Assembly: GCA_007922195.1 (NCBI GenBank)
Contig: ML682227.1
Location: forward strand, 446,881-510,880
Reading direction: 5' to 3'
DNA: 64,000 nt
Origin: Podocnemis expansa
Taxonomy: Eukaryota; Chordata; Testudines; Podocnemididae
A program made the translations under genes and the position numbers. The notes below the pieces were generated by a model. The model made no database searches. It was given only the letters and a program-made list of their open reading frames with translations, and was not told the DNA's origin. This document shows positions 1-9,384 of this stretch, one piece after another (the first letter of the stretch is position 1; each line of letters opens with the position of its first letter).

Positions 1-559
1 TGACAGGTGCTCCTCAGATCTGGTTCAGTGTGCCACTGTGACCCCCCTCCCCAATTCCCACTTCTGAACCCTGCTTTGCCCCACTTTGTCAACTGGCCAC
101 GCACTCCGGAGTCAGTCCATTCCAGCCTCTCGTGTGTAGCTGGTCCCAAGCAGAGGTGTATGTCCTCTGGCTACTTGAGGGATAGTCGCCAAGTGAGCAC
201 CCCCAGCCCCATGAGCCACTGTCTACAAAGATTGGGATCCACTTCCAATCACCCTACACTCCAGTCCATCCATTTAACAAAGAAATGGATCATGCCCAGC
301 CTTCTTCACTCACATCCTCTAAAGAGCATACAACTTTAGGGGGGGGGGGACCTACTATTTTATTGATCAGACTATAATTCTAAGTAAGAATATGGCCAAT
401 CATGGCAAAATCACAATATAAATGAGTTAGGAGTGACCACAAGGAAATAAAAGGTAAAACATGCATGCTAACCTAATATTTCTAACTAAACTGACCTCGT
501 TGTCCAAGGTTATGTTCCACATGTTTGGCTGTTAGATATTTGTACAGTCAGTCTCTTCC

Positions 560-1010
560 TAAAGCCAGGCAGGGCACAGATTTTGCTTGGAGTTGTTTCA
601 AGATGGCAAAACCCCCTAAATTCCTCCAAGTGTCTCTCTTTGTTTCCACTCCCCCTCACCCCTCTCTTTCTGGGCAGAGGTGATCTCTTTGTCCAGTCCA
701 AGCTACTTCACTATCTTTGCCTTCTCCAGGTACTTGCTTGCTTGCAGCTTTGGTTGTTTACATGTTGCTGGAAGAGAATTCTGTCTATCTTCTACCCCCT
801 GCCCCATGCTCCACACCTGTACATGTGCATGAGGCTGCAAGAAACATATCATCATAGTAATCATGTAAAATATGTTATGAACATTCCTGAAGGCACTATG
901 CATGGCTTAATTGGAATAAAAACGTACAATCACAGTGCATTAGTGAACAGAAAAATCATATAGAACATAACCCAGAGTGCACAGATGTGCATCCTGTGAC
1001 ACCTTCATAT
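560..1010. repeat. Dispersed repeat, copy 1
   Basis: This stretch shares recognisable phrases with 59940-60215. Both contain 'gaaacatatcatcat', an 'acatcctatgaca'-like end, and a run ending in a hydrophilic AT-rich tail ('gaacagaaaaat'). The first half, around 620-700, also matches in inverted sense the 'gatcac..ctgccca' phrase near 5105-5130 and near 59985. It is therefore a member of an unnamed interspersed family. I see no coding potential and cannot name the class. Confidence 0.5.
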
Positions 1011-1589
1011 TGTCATACAATGACAAGGTCAAATTGTCCCTGTTATCTAGTGCTACTGCCTTGATGTCTTGGTGCTTTCTATTTATAACTTTTTGAAGTA
1101 GGAAAATGCCAGGTGTATCTGAATCTTAGCCAGCTACTGTTAATTTCCAAGAGTTCTTAACAACTATTGTAATTTTCCACATCCTTGAACATACTATGGT
1201 TTTGTATTCTGTCCTGGCTTTCCAGGTCTCAGGCCTCATCTTTGGCCACTTATCTTAGCATTTATGTCTTAGGCTTTCACTTTGTAGTACAGCACATTGC
1301 AAAATAGATATTTAAACCTGCCTGTAAAGGTCTAGGATTTTTAAGTATATTTTTAGATTTTAACTAGTTAAACAGGTATAGAAAGAACCAGAACCACAAG
1401 TTTATGGGCCTTCTCTCACTGTAAGAGTCAAAGGCCTTGCACTTTGCCTAATGCCTACGTTTGTAGTTAGGTTTGCAAAAGGGAAAACAAAAGCAGCAAG
1501 GGCAGCCATAAGCTGGAAAACATGCAGTCATATCTTCTACTCCCAAGCCGCATGCAACTCTTTAAAGAAAAATTGCGGCTCCCGGAAGA

Positions 1590-1890
1590 GTGCAGCAGGG
1601 AAGGGTGGCATGGCGGGAGACAGAGGTGAGGAATTTGCAGTGGTCAGGGACAGCAGAGAGGCAGCACCATGGTAAGAGCCCAGCAGCGGAGAAGCAGCAT
1701 TGTGAGTGCTGCAGGAAAAAGCAGCATGGCGAGACTGGGCAGAGAAAAAGGAGCCTGGTCAGAACAGGGATGGGAGGGGAGGGCCAGCATTGAGAGAGCC
1801 TGCAGGGGAGGGGAGCAGAAAAAAGCAGTGTGGTAAGAGGCAGGAGGGGAGGGGCAGCATTGTAAGAGCCTGCAGGGAAAAGCAACATCC
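1590..1890. repeat. Purine-rich degenerate tandem repeats
   Basis: Roughly 60-base units recur with phrases such as 'agcagcat' followed by 'ggtaagagc' or 'gcctgcaggg'. A related block occurs at about 3165-3275 ('agcagcagcgtggtaaaa'). The open frames over it on both strands are low-complexity by-products. It may be the internal part of a non-autonomous element, since the adjacent 'agccgcatgcaactcttt' near 1545 resembles the hAT start near 19853. Confidence 0.4.
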
Positions 1891-3534
1891 TCAGTTAGGT
1901 ACAAAGACAAGCACTTAAATTAAGTAAATGTCAGATTCTACAGTTTACCCACACAATATTAATTCTACCCTCCTTGTCTGTGTACATTATGATATAGTCT
2001 TTAATTATATCAGTGCATGATTTTTTAAATACTTTTCTTTTTTTATATTATTTTCCAGGTAAATATTTTTAAAACTGGCAACATAAATTGATGAAGAACA
2101 AGTCTACAATGAACTACAGATAAGTGATGATAATTAGCAATTTAAACCTGAAAAGCAATTGTAAATTAATTTTCTTTTTTAAAAATCACCTGGCATTTCC
2201 AGATATTGTAATATAATGCAAAATTATTTCTCTTGTATTTCTATTTTGAGAATTAAATAAGAATCATCAGAAATTACTCAAACTTGACACAAGTGTTACA
2301 TCCAAAACCACTGACTACTGTCAAAAGGTTATTTTTTAAAAAAAAACCTTTATTAATTTAAAGAATGTTACAAGCACTTATTATGGATGATGGTTCATTT
2401 TCAGCATGCAAAATGATTTATACTTAGGATAGACCACCACTACTGAAAACTGGCTTTAGAAAAAAAAAAATCCCTAAGTCCATTGAACAAGTGTGCCTGA
2501 GACATCAGTATGTCATCTGTTTGCAGAAGGAACTGCTAGTACATTTATTTTATAAGAAAATTTTAATTAATATAACTAAGTCAATTACCAAGATAATTTA
2601 TATTCACTGCAAAGTTCAATGGCATCACTATACTTCTACTTATTAAATAGCATTCAACATGTATTAATTCTTCTTTGTTGTATAGTCAAAATCTATTTAT
2701 ATTTCAGTGCAGTCTTCATGAATGACGCTATGGGTATCTGAGCCCATGAGACAAGAGTAATTGTTGTGAAGGGCTGAGGATGTTGTAAACTTTCTGAAAA
2801 AAAAATCTCTCACCAATAAAGATTTTACTTTGTATCATAAAAACCAAATAATGATATTTAGAATTATACAGGCCCTGACCCCAAACTGAATAAACTCAAT
2901 GGGATTTTTTCCACAGCATCTTTGTGCATGGACTCCAAAGCACTTACTGAAGCAGGCTCTGATCTTGTACTTTATGTCCCCCTAAATTCTCATTGATCTG
3001 TTGTGATTCTGAGCAGTTGGGCCCCTGTGTGCATCTCTACATGGGATTAAGATGAGAGCAGTGATTTCCCTTACTATTACTCTCATTTTAAAATTAATTG
3101 TGTCTGAGTCCTCAGACCTTTTGTCTTCACTGTCCATGAGTATTTTAGTGAACAAGTTTACTGGCAAATATTGACAGGGAAGTGGGGGCATGGTCAGGGC
3201 TTGGGGGGGCAGAAGTGCAGCATGGTTGGGGAGAGCAGAGAAGCAGCAGCGTGGTAAAAAACGGCAGGGAAACGGCATAGGACCTAATGCAGCTTACTCA
3301 CTGTTAAAATAAAATCATGTTTTACAAGTCCTAAACATGATGTGGAATGTTAAGAAATAAAAATACAAAGGAGAAAAGTATAAAACTGAATGTAGATTAC
3401 TTTCAATTTTTGGCACAACTTACTGCTGTGAAGCAGCATATTCCACAATGAAATTCAAAACATTGTGCAATACTTAGAGATCAGCATGTGAGAGAGTTTT
3501 TACCTACTGCATTGACAAGTTACTGCCCAGATTG

Positions 3535-3567
3535 CAAACAAACAAACAAACAAACAAACAAACAAAA
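3535..3567. repeat. (CAAA)n microsatellite
   Basis: About eight tandem copies of the tetranucleotide caaa are visible. No other feature is associated with it. Confidence 0.9.
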
Positions 3568-3743
3568 CTTGCCACAATCCTGTGGTATTCTACATCTAGC
3601 GACAGCTAAATTTTTACTGTATAGGACTAGTTTCATAGTGATCTTAAATAATTATTAGAATCTGACATTAGTGGATCAATATTTGCCCTATTTTTATGAT
3701 AAAATTAAAGTGTGCAATGAATTTTAATTTAGTAATTTTGGCG

Positions 3744-3840
3744 TAGGTAAAAACAGGTGGTTATACGCCTCAGTGCAGCTCTCGAAGGTTTAATAATCAA
3801 CTTGTGTGGCTCTTGAGTTCCGTAAGTTTGGCCACCCCTG
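3744..3840. mobile_element. hAT-type element, 3' terminal fragment
   Basis: The segment ends in 'gtttggccacccctg', which is the classical end of vertebrate hAT (Charlie-like) terminal repeats, preceded by 'gtggctcttgagttccgtaa'. I could not find the matching 'caggggtggccaaac' end upstream, so the 5' boundary is not assigned. It is non-coding and certainly non-autonomous. Confidence 0.55.
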
Positions 3841-4080
3841 CTATAGAATCTACCTTTGCATTGTTTGATCATAATGGTACCTGCTGTTTGATAATTTGTT
3901 TCTGATTCTTTGATGATTTTCTATCTGTCCCATAACTAATTGTAATCAATTAAGGTGGTGGGATACAACTGGTTAGAAAATTACATTATATTATCTAGAA
4001 CTGGTTAAAGAATTACATTGTAATATTTTTTTTTTTTTAAATATTGGTTAAGGTACCCTTTAAAAAGCAAGGTCAAACAA

Positions 4081-4190
4081 AGTATAGTGTAGTGGCTAGC
4101 ACCTTTACTTAACATACAGAAAGTCCTGGGTTCAGTTCCCAGGGGGTTGGACTCAATGATCTCATGAGGTCCCTTCCAACCCTATGATTT
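4081..4190 (+). mobile_element. tRNA-derived SINE with CR1-like 3' tail
   Basis: The left half looks tRNA-derived: a box-A-like 'agtgtagtggctagc' and a box-B-like 'gggttcagttcc' at about 4128-4139. The right half, 'ttggactcaatgatctcatg' followed by 'aggtcccttccaaccctatg', matches the 3' end typical of CR1 LINEs in reptiles and birds. A tRNA head joined to a CR1 tail is the organisation of the turtle/cryptodiran SINE families, which are mobilised in trans by CR1 reverse transcriptase. This is one of the better clues that the host is a turtle. Confidence 0.75.
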
Positions 4191-4324
4191 GTTTTTATTT
4201 GATTTGAAAGTAGGAGAGGAAGATTACTGGTGAAAGATTGGGATTCTTGCTTGATAGATTGCTGGACTCTGGAGTTCTGCTCCTGTTAGTGAACCAAGAA
4301 CTGAGGTGGACAGGGTTGGGCCTG

Positions 4325-4389
4325 AACAGATTAGTTGCCCACCCCCTGCCCCCCGAAGCTGCTAGTCACAGCTTTAAACCTGCCTTACA
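4325..4389 (+). repeat. 3' end of an LTR-like dispersed repeat (fragment)
   Basis: The phrase 'cagattagttgccc', then a C-rich run, a 'gaagctg..gcacagctt'-like stretch and 'cctgccttaca', also forms the end of the two long repeats at 15998-17048 and 20833-21984. Only the last 65 bases are present here. A different interspersed sequence follows directly (4430-4575, with 'gaccccattgtatgaaggac' and 'gtttacaatcta'). Confidence 0.55.
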
Positions 4390-4429
4390 CAGTTATCACC
4401 CTTTAAAATTCCCAGAGAATCTGGGAATC

Positions 4430-4575
4430 TCTCATTCATATTCTGATTTATTATTTGTGTTATGGGAGTATGTAGGAGTCCCATCCATGAAACAAGACCC
4501 CATTGTATGAAGGACTGTACAAATAAAATACCAAAGAGTTTACAATCTAGTCTAAGTAGAAGACAATAGACTACA
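4430..4575. repeat. Ancient interspersed repeat fragment
   Basis: The phrases 'caagaccccattgtatgaag', 'ctgtacaaataaaatacc' and 'gtttacaatctagtcta' belong to a motif set I recognise as common in reptile and bird genomes. I cannot name the family. It is non-coding. Confidence 0.35.
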
Positions 4576-4782
4576 GGTGGGCACATGGAGTTCTCCAAAA
4601 ATATCTGCAAAGCTACCTCCTCTTTCTTTAAATTACTCTTAAAGTTCTCCTTTGCCATGAAGCCTGAATAAAATCTTGAGAATAGTTGATCCCAATAGTT
4701 GATCCACTTATGCTGAAACCACTGGCAGTTATGCTGACCAGTACTATTTCATTGTTTCATTCTTATCTTGTTTGTCCTAATC

Positions 4783-4797
4783 CCCCCCCCCCCCCCG
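4783..4797. repeat. Poly-C run
   Basis: An uninterrupted run of about 15 C. Such runs are prone to sequencing and assembly length error. Confidence 0.8.
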
Positions 4798-5169
4798 GAT
4801 GCATATACTTGTACCCTTAGGCTATGAGCTATGTTACTTTTCTGTTAATTTTTGCAGTATAATTGTGTGGTATGCTGCCAGTTATGCTATGCAAGGTTCC
4901 CTTTTGAATGCTCTGCCATATGGTTATGGCATCATGTTTCCTGCAGCAGCACGTATGTGCACACATGTGAAACAATTTACACAGCTCGAGGGAAGGGGAG
5001 TAGACAGAACTCTCTTCCAGTAGAATGTTAACAGTCAAAGCTGCAAATAGGTACCTGACAGAGAGTACAAAGACAGTGTAAATTGAGGCCCCAGACTCAG
5101 ACAGGACAAAAAGATCACTTCTGCCCAGTGAGGGGGCGGGGGAGTTGAGAGGAGACTAAAAATGAGTAT

Positions 5170-5290
5170 AGACTCTTTGAACAAGCATCTGACAAAGTGG
5201 GTTTTTCTCCCACAAAAGCTCATGAGAAAAATAAATCGGTTGGTCTTTAAAAGTGACATAGCACTCCTTGCTTGTTTTGAACAAGGAAGA
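5170..5290 (+). repeat. Short turtle-type interspersed repeat (Rep-T), copy 1
   Basis: It contains 'ctcccacaaaagctcatg', 'ataaat', 'gtctttaaaagtg' and 'ctccttgcttgttttg'. The same series of phrases recurs near 19455, 19683, 24078, 26490, 29745, 38274, 43760, 59705 and 63840 in both orientations. The family is non-coding and shows no tRNA promoter boxes that I can see. I call it Rep-T here only for reference. Confidence 0.65.
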
Positions 5291-5574
5291 AGATGCTCCC
5301 TTTTTGCCAGAGAAACACCATCTTGCAAGCAACAAAAAAATTTGGAGGCCTACCCACATGGTCAGGAGAGCCTAAACTGGCTAAACACCACCAAGAGCCA
5401 GTCTTACAGGTAGGAATAGGGAGAATAGTCTAAAAAGTAGTCTTGGAATAGTGTTATTAGTTTAACATGCATCTTATACCTTTTATTTGACTTATGGACA
5501 CTTCTGACTGCTTTATTAAAGGATTGTGCTTTGATTGCTATATACTCACTTAAAATCATACCCTGATCAAAATT

Positions 5575-5617
5575 CAAAAATAAAATAAAATAAAATAAAA
5601 TAAAATAAAATAAAAAC
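5575..5617. repeat. (TAAAA)n microsatellite
   Basis: About eight tandem taaaa pentamers, easily seen by eye. Confidence 0.9.
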
Positions 5618-6164
5618 CCTGATAAAACTAGTGTTTGTTCTACCTAAAGCTGGGTAGATTTTAGGCTGTCAGAATGAGGCCGCTGGACCGATCTATTTCA
5701 CTGTTAAATGGCTGAACATGTGTCTATGGATGTTGGGGCTGGGTTTCAATCTCTGTAGGATGGTGGTTCCTGGTGTGGGGTCTGGGGATTGAGGGTGCTT
5801 GCTGCCCCATAGGCATGTAATGGGTGCACATCCGCTGCCTGGGACTGATTACATGCAGGAGGCTGGTGTGGACTGACTCAGGAATCAGTAGTCACCTGAC
5901 AAAGCAGAATAAGTTGGGGTTCAGGAGTGGGGATTGGGGGGATCACAGTGGCAAACAGGACCAGAACTGGGGAGCAGCCTGTCACATTCACCTATCAAAA
6001 TGATTGTTTGGACAGACACCCATCTGAAGGTCAGGACTGAGGGGACATCAGTTGTATTACCTAGCTCTAAGCTTGCAAACCACCAGCTCCTTTGCTGAGA
6101 AGCTATATATAATCTGACTGATGTTGCTTTGCCCTTTCTCCCTTATTTCTGTCTTTGTTGCCCT
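5618..6164. other. Unassigned stretch
   Basis: I see no gene, RNA or recognised repeat between the pentamer microsatellite and the next MITE. Confidence 0.5.
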
Positions 6165-6172
6165 CTCATAGG

Positions 6173-6441
6173 CTATGTTCCCTCTAAGTTATGCACGTGT
6201 GCGGGTGCACACAGGTCATGAAGCCCATGCACACAACAAAATAAAGCATGCAAAAAAAATTTTCAGCAGTGCTAATATTTTTTAATTTCTACTCATAAAT
6301 GGGAGATGGATTAAAATCTGATTCACCAGATGTTTTAGCACACTCACTGGAGTGCACACAAATTTGGACACTGGTTCTGAAAATTTGCACAAAAGAAACT
6401 TTTTTATGCACATAGCCTACAAAAAATTAGAGGGAACATTG
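6173..6441. mobile_element. hAT-like MITE with 8-bp target duplication
   Basis: The left end 'ctatgttccctctaa' and the right end 'ttagagggaacattg' are inverted repeats with one mismatch over 15 bases. The perfect 8-base duplication 'ctcatagg' flanks the unit at 6165-6172 and 6442-6449. An 8-base duplication is characteristic of hAT transposases. The 269-bp body is AT-rich and non-coding, so it must have been mobilised in trans. Relatives with the same ends lie at 43520-44979 and 49762-51545. Confidence 0.85.
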
Positions 6442-6447
6442 CTCATA

Positions 6448-6931
6448 GGGTATGTCCACAAACAAGTTTTAAATCGAAATAATGCTGGTTATTTCAATTT
6501 AAAAAGGCTTTAGTCCATATGCCATTTTCTTGTTTTGAAATGATGATTGATTCAATAAAACCTCGTTTAAAATCAAAACAATGCTTAGATTGCAACTGTT
6601 ATATCAAAATAACATAGTGCAGATGTGTTATTTTGATTTAATGGTTGTTTCAATTTATCACTTTTGCCCTTCTCCTTCCCAGGGTGCCTTTCTCTATTCA
6701 TATATTGGGTGGGGGTATGGCCCTTCTAGGGGGCCATCTTGCCACACCTCACAAGATGCCCCTCGCCTAAATTGAACTAGCAAGTCCTGTCACTGGACAT
6801 GCTAGTTTGATTTGACTTTCTAGTTTGGATCTGTTAAATAGATTTAGCTTAAATCAATTTAATGATTTTATAGTGATTCTATTAAATCAATTTAACTTAA
6901 ATCAATTGACCATGTATGTGTGGACATAGCC
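6448..6931. mobile_element. Harbinger-like palindromic MITE
   Basis: The left end 'gggtatgtccaca' and the right end 'tgtggacatagcc' form an inverted repeat. The interior is made of self-complementary AT-rich motifs around 'aaatcgaaata' and 'aaatcaattta'. The flanking triplets (ata and gta) suggest a decayed 3-bp duplication. Its left end abuts the duplication of the neighbouring hAT-like MITE. The small frame near 6581-6775 is a by-product. Confidence 0.65.
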
Positions 6932-7391
6932 GTAGTGTCATGACTTCCATCCTATGCTAAGCTAGAGGATCAGCCCTAGAGCACTTGCGGCCAGCAGCCC
7001 CAACGGTGCCTCCACCACACACACCCCTAGTCAGATAGAGACGGCTCTTTCAGTTCTCCATAGCCTGAAGAAGCACACAGATTCCTGCACTGCACCCCCT
7101 GAAGGGAGCACACTCAGCTGAAGCTCAATTGAGAAAATGCAATTTCAAAGCAAAATAAAAATGTCCACACAAGGAAGCCTGCACTGATTTCATTAAATCA
7201 GTTTCTAAAGCAGTTTTCTTTAAATGGATACTCTTTTTTTCTCGAGTAGACAAAGGCCTGAGTCTGCCTGGATCCCAGGCCTCCTGCACAGTGCATATTG
7301 GTGTTGTTCTCCTTATCAGCTTCCCAGGAGCTGTACAACCAGATGCCTCATCATATGCTGGACACTCATGATATCCATTTTGCAACACATT
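6932..7391. other. Unassigned stretch before the ERV-bearing MITE
   Basis: About 460 bases with no recognisable gene or repeat. Open frames on both strands are short and unconvincing. Confidence 0.5.
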
Positions 7392-8029
7392 GGCTGTGTC
7401 TACACTTACCATATCAGTTTGAATGACTGAATTCAAACTAGTCAGTTTAAACAAATAATTATTAGTCTGAATTGAGTCAATTCAAATTGACATGGCTACA
7501 TAAGAAACTCCCATTCGAATTAGCATGTCCATGGACTAGACTTGCTAATTTGAATTGAAAAAGGGGCACCATGGGAGGTGTGGCAACATGGCCCCCAAAA
7601 GGAGCCATGCCACCACCCAGTCCACTGCCAGGTTCCAGCCTTCTGAGCCCAGCACAGAGAAAAGCATCCTCTGCCTAGCTCTCACCCCGGTGCCGCTAGA
7701 GCTGGGCAGGGGATGTTTTTCCCCATGCCAGGCTCAGAAGGCAGAAGCCTGGCAGGCGATGTCTTCTCCTCCCAGGGCTCCCTGGGGCCAGGGCACCACT
7801 ACCCCCCACAGGGCACAGTGGAGACAGGATCCTCCGCCCAGTGCTATCAGTGCAGACAAGGGAAACCCTTCTCCCCCATCCAGGCTGAGCTGTCAGAGCA
7901 GGGCAGAGAGAATCCCTTGGCCCCCTGCAGACAACAATGGGGCAGGGGGAGAAGGGATCCCAGCAGGGCAGGAGCCCCCGCTGCTTGGAAGTCACCCCCC
8001 TGCATGGCTCCTGCCCAGCTGGCCCGGGG

Positions 8030-8250
8030 GGGGCACCCTGCATGTCTTCCCTGTGTGTGGCCAGCCCAGGAGAAGCCGCACGCAGGGGTGTCTTTCCTGC
8101 GCGTGGCCACCCAGGCTGGAGCGGCGCTCAGGGGTGTATTTCCCACGCATGGCCAGCTGGGCTGGAGTCCCGCACAGGGGTGTCTTTCCTGCCCACATGC
8201 AAGGGAGTCTTTCCCCCACATGGCCAGCTGGGCTCCAGCGGGGGCTGGGG
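8030..8250. repeat. GC-rich minisatellite inside the MITE arm
   Basis: Units of about 45-60 bases recur around 'ggggtgtctttcctgc' and 'catggccagctgggctgga', at least four times with variation. The long reading frames on both strands (for example 7555-8304 plus and 7696-8043 minus) are explained by this GC-rich, stop-poor composition. None resembles a known protein. Confidence 0.6.
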
Positions 8251-8377
8251 TCCCTGTCCCCAGCTAGGGGACAGGAACCCCATTGCCTCCCCAGCCCAAT
8301 CTGACTGGGGGAGGAGTGGAGGCACCTTTGGGGCTACTGGCCCCACATGCTCTCGGGCTGATCTTCCTCCCAAGGTG

Positions 8378-8792
8378 TGAAGGGGCATGAGTCAGCAGAC
8401 TCCATTTTGGGTCCTGAGACACCATTTCAGGGACCCAGGGTAGTCACATCTCACCTGTCCTCACCATCTCCAGGTTAGTCACATGGGCCCAGAAGCATCA
8501 GATGAGGTGATGCACCATATTAGGAAATAACCCTTCCCTGACCCAGGTGAGGTGACCAGCCATATAAGGTATACAGCCCCCGACCCTGAATTATGATTGG
8601 CTCTGTGCCTGCCTTACCCCTTTTCTGTAAACTGTACTATAAAACCCACTGTATTGTACCTCTCTGGGAGCTAGCTCCATGAGATCTGTGTAAGGTAATA
8701 AAGCATATATGCATTTGTGACCTCCTCTGTCTTTGTGTGTCTTGGGACCACTTGGACCGACTCGGGGACTACCAGAGCTTTGTGCTCTAACA
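8378..8792 (+). repeat. ERV 5' LTR
   Basis: The LTR is 415 bp and matches 12632-13046 base for base as far as I can read. It contains an AP-1-like tgagtca at 8388-8394, an inverted CCAAT box (attgg) near 8595, a TATA-like tataaaa at 8638-8644 and a polyadenylation signal aataaa at 8697-8702 followed by a GT-rich stretch. U3, R and U5 can thus be placed in order, with transcription start expected near 8665-8670. Confidence 0.9.
8638..8702 (+). promoter_or_regulatory. ERV LTR core promoter and polyA signal
   Basis: The TATA-like box tataaaa (8638-8644) and the aataaa signal (8697-8702) lie about 53 bases apart, a compact R region. The same arrangement is present in the 3' LTR at 12892-12956, where the signal would end the proviral transcript. 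Confidence 0.65.
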
Positions 8793-8794
8793 AT

Positions 8795-8812
8795 TGGGGG
8801 CTCGTCCGGGAT
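8795..8812 (+). other. ERV primer binding site, tRNA-Pro
   Basis: The 18 bases 'tgggggctcgtccgggat' begin two bases after the 5' LTR. This is the standard primer site complementary to the 3' end of proline tRNA, used by many gammaretroviruses. It appears fully intact. Confidence 0.9.
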
Positions 8813-8960
8813 TCCAAGGCGAGAGCTGCGAGAAGCCAAACACCCACAGCCGGCAAACAGTCCTGTTTTGGGACCACCGGGTCTTTTGCTTCTCCTGGCC
8901 GGTAGCTAAGGGTCCCAGCTGGAAAAACTGATTTCCCGAGCAGAGGACGTCACTGGGGAA

Positions 8961-8969
8961 CAGGTAAGA
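8961..8969 (+). promoter_or_regulatory. Putative major splice donor in the ERV leader
   Basis: The sequence 'caggtaaga' is a near-perfect 5' splice site about 150 bases after the primer site, in the position expected for the major donor that makes env mRNA. Use is inferred. Confidence 0.5.
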
Positions 8970-9364
8970 CAGGGTGAGCCTGACTGGCAAATAGCCCTTG
9001 AACCTGAAAAGGGGGATTTTTGTTGTTGGGGTTCTGAGCAAGAGGGGGTGAGCTGACGAGCGAGAGCCCCTGAGCCGAACCTGGGGGATTTTTATTGAGG
9101 TTCTGAGCAAGAGGGGGTGAGCTGACGAGCGAGAGCCCCTGAGCCGAACCTGAGGGGGGGTTTATTGAGGTTCCATGCAAGAGAGGGTGAGCTGATGAGC
9201 GAGAGCCCTTGAGCCCGAACCTGGGGGACTTTTAAGGTATCAGCAAGAGAGGGTGAGTCGACGGACAAGAGCCCTTGAGCCTGAACCTGGGGGGTGGGGA
9301 AGATCGTTTTTGAACTTCGAGTAGGAGGGGGTGAGCTGACGGGCGAGAGCCCCTGAACTTGAAA
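8968..9364 (+). repeat. Leader tandem repeat, six units of about 67-77 bp
   Basis: Unit anchors of the form 'gagggggtgagctgacgagc' occur near 8968, 9036, 9104, 9174, 9241 and 9318, each followed by 'gagcccctgagc' or 'gagcccttgagc' and 'gaacctg'. The array fills the space between the primer site and the Gag-like start at 9385, where packaging signals lie in related viruses. Each unit carries a GGTGAG word that resembles a splice donor. Confidence 0.8.
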
Positions 9365-9384
9365 GTCTGTATCACGATCTCATT

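Larger units (their letters stand above)
1..3737. other. Gene-free AT-rich stretch at the window start
   Basis: I see no convincing gene here. Open frames are short, overlap on both strands and resemble no family I know. The stretch holds a dispersed repeat near 560-1010, a purine-rich degenerate tandem block near 1590-1890 with a related short block near 3165-3275, and a small tetranucleotide microsatellite near 3535. The rest is AT-rich sequence with many A and T runs, typical of amniote intergenic or intronic DNA. Confidence 0.6.

Noticed and set aside
7555..8388. Large overlapping ORFs on both strands, up to 249 codons
   Set aside because: They lie in a GC-rich minisatellite inside a MITE arm. 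Stop-poor composition explains frames on both strands, and no protein resemblance was seen.
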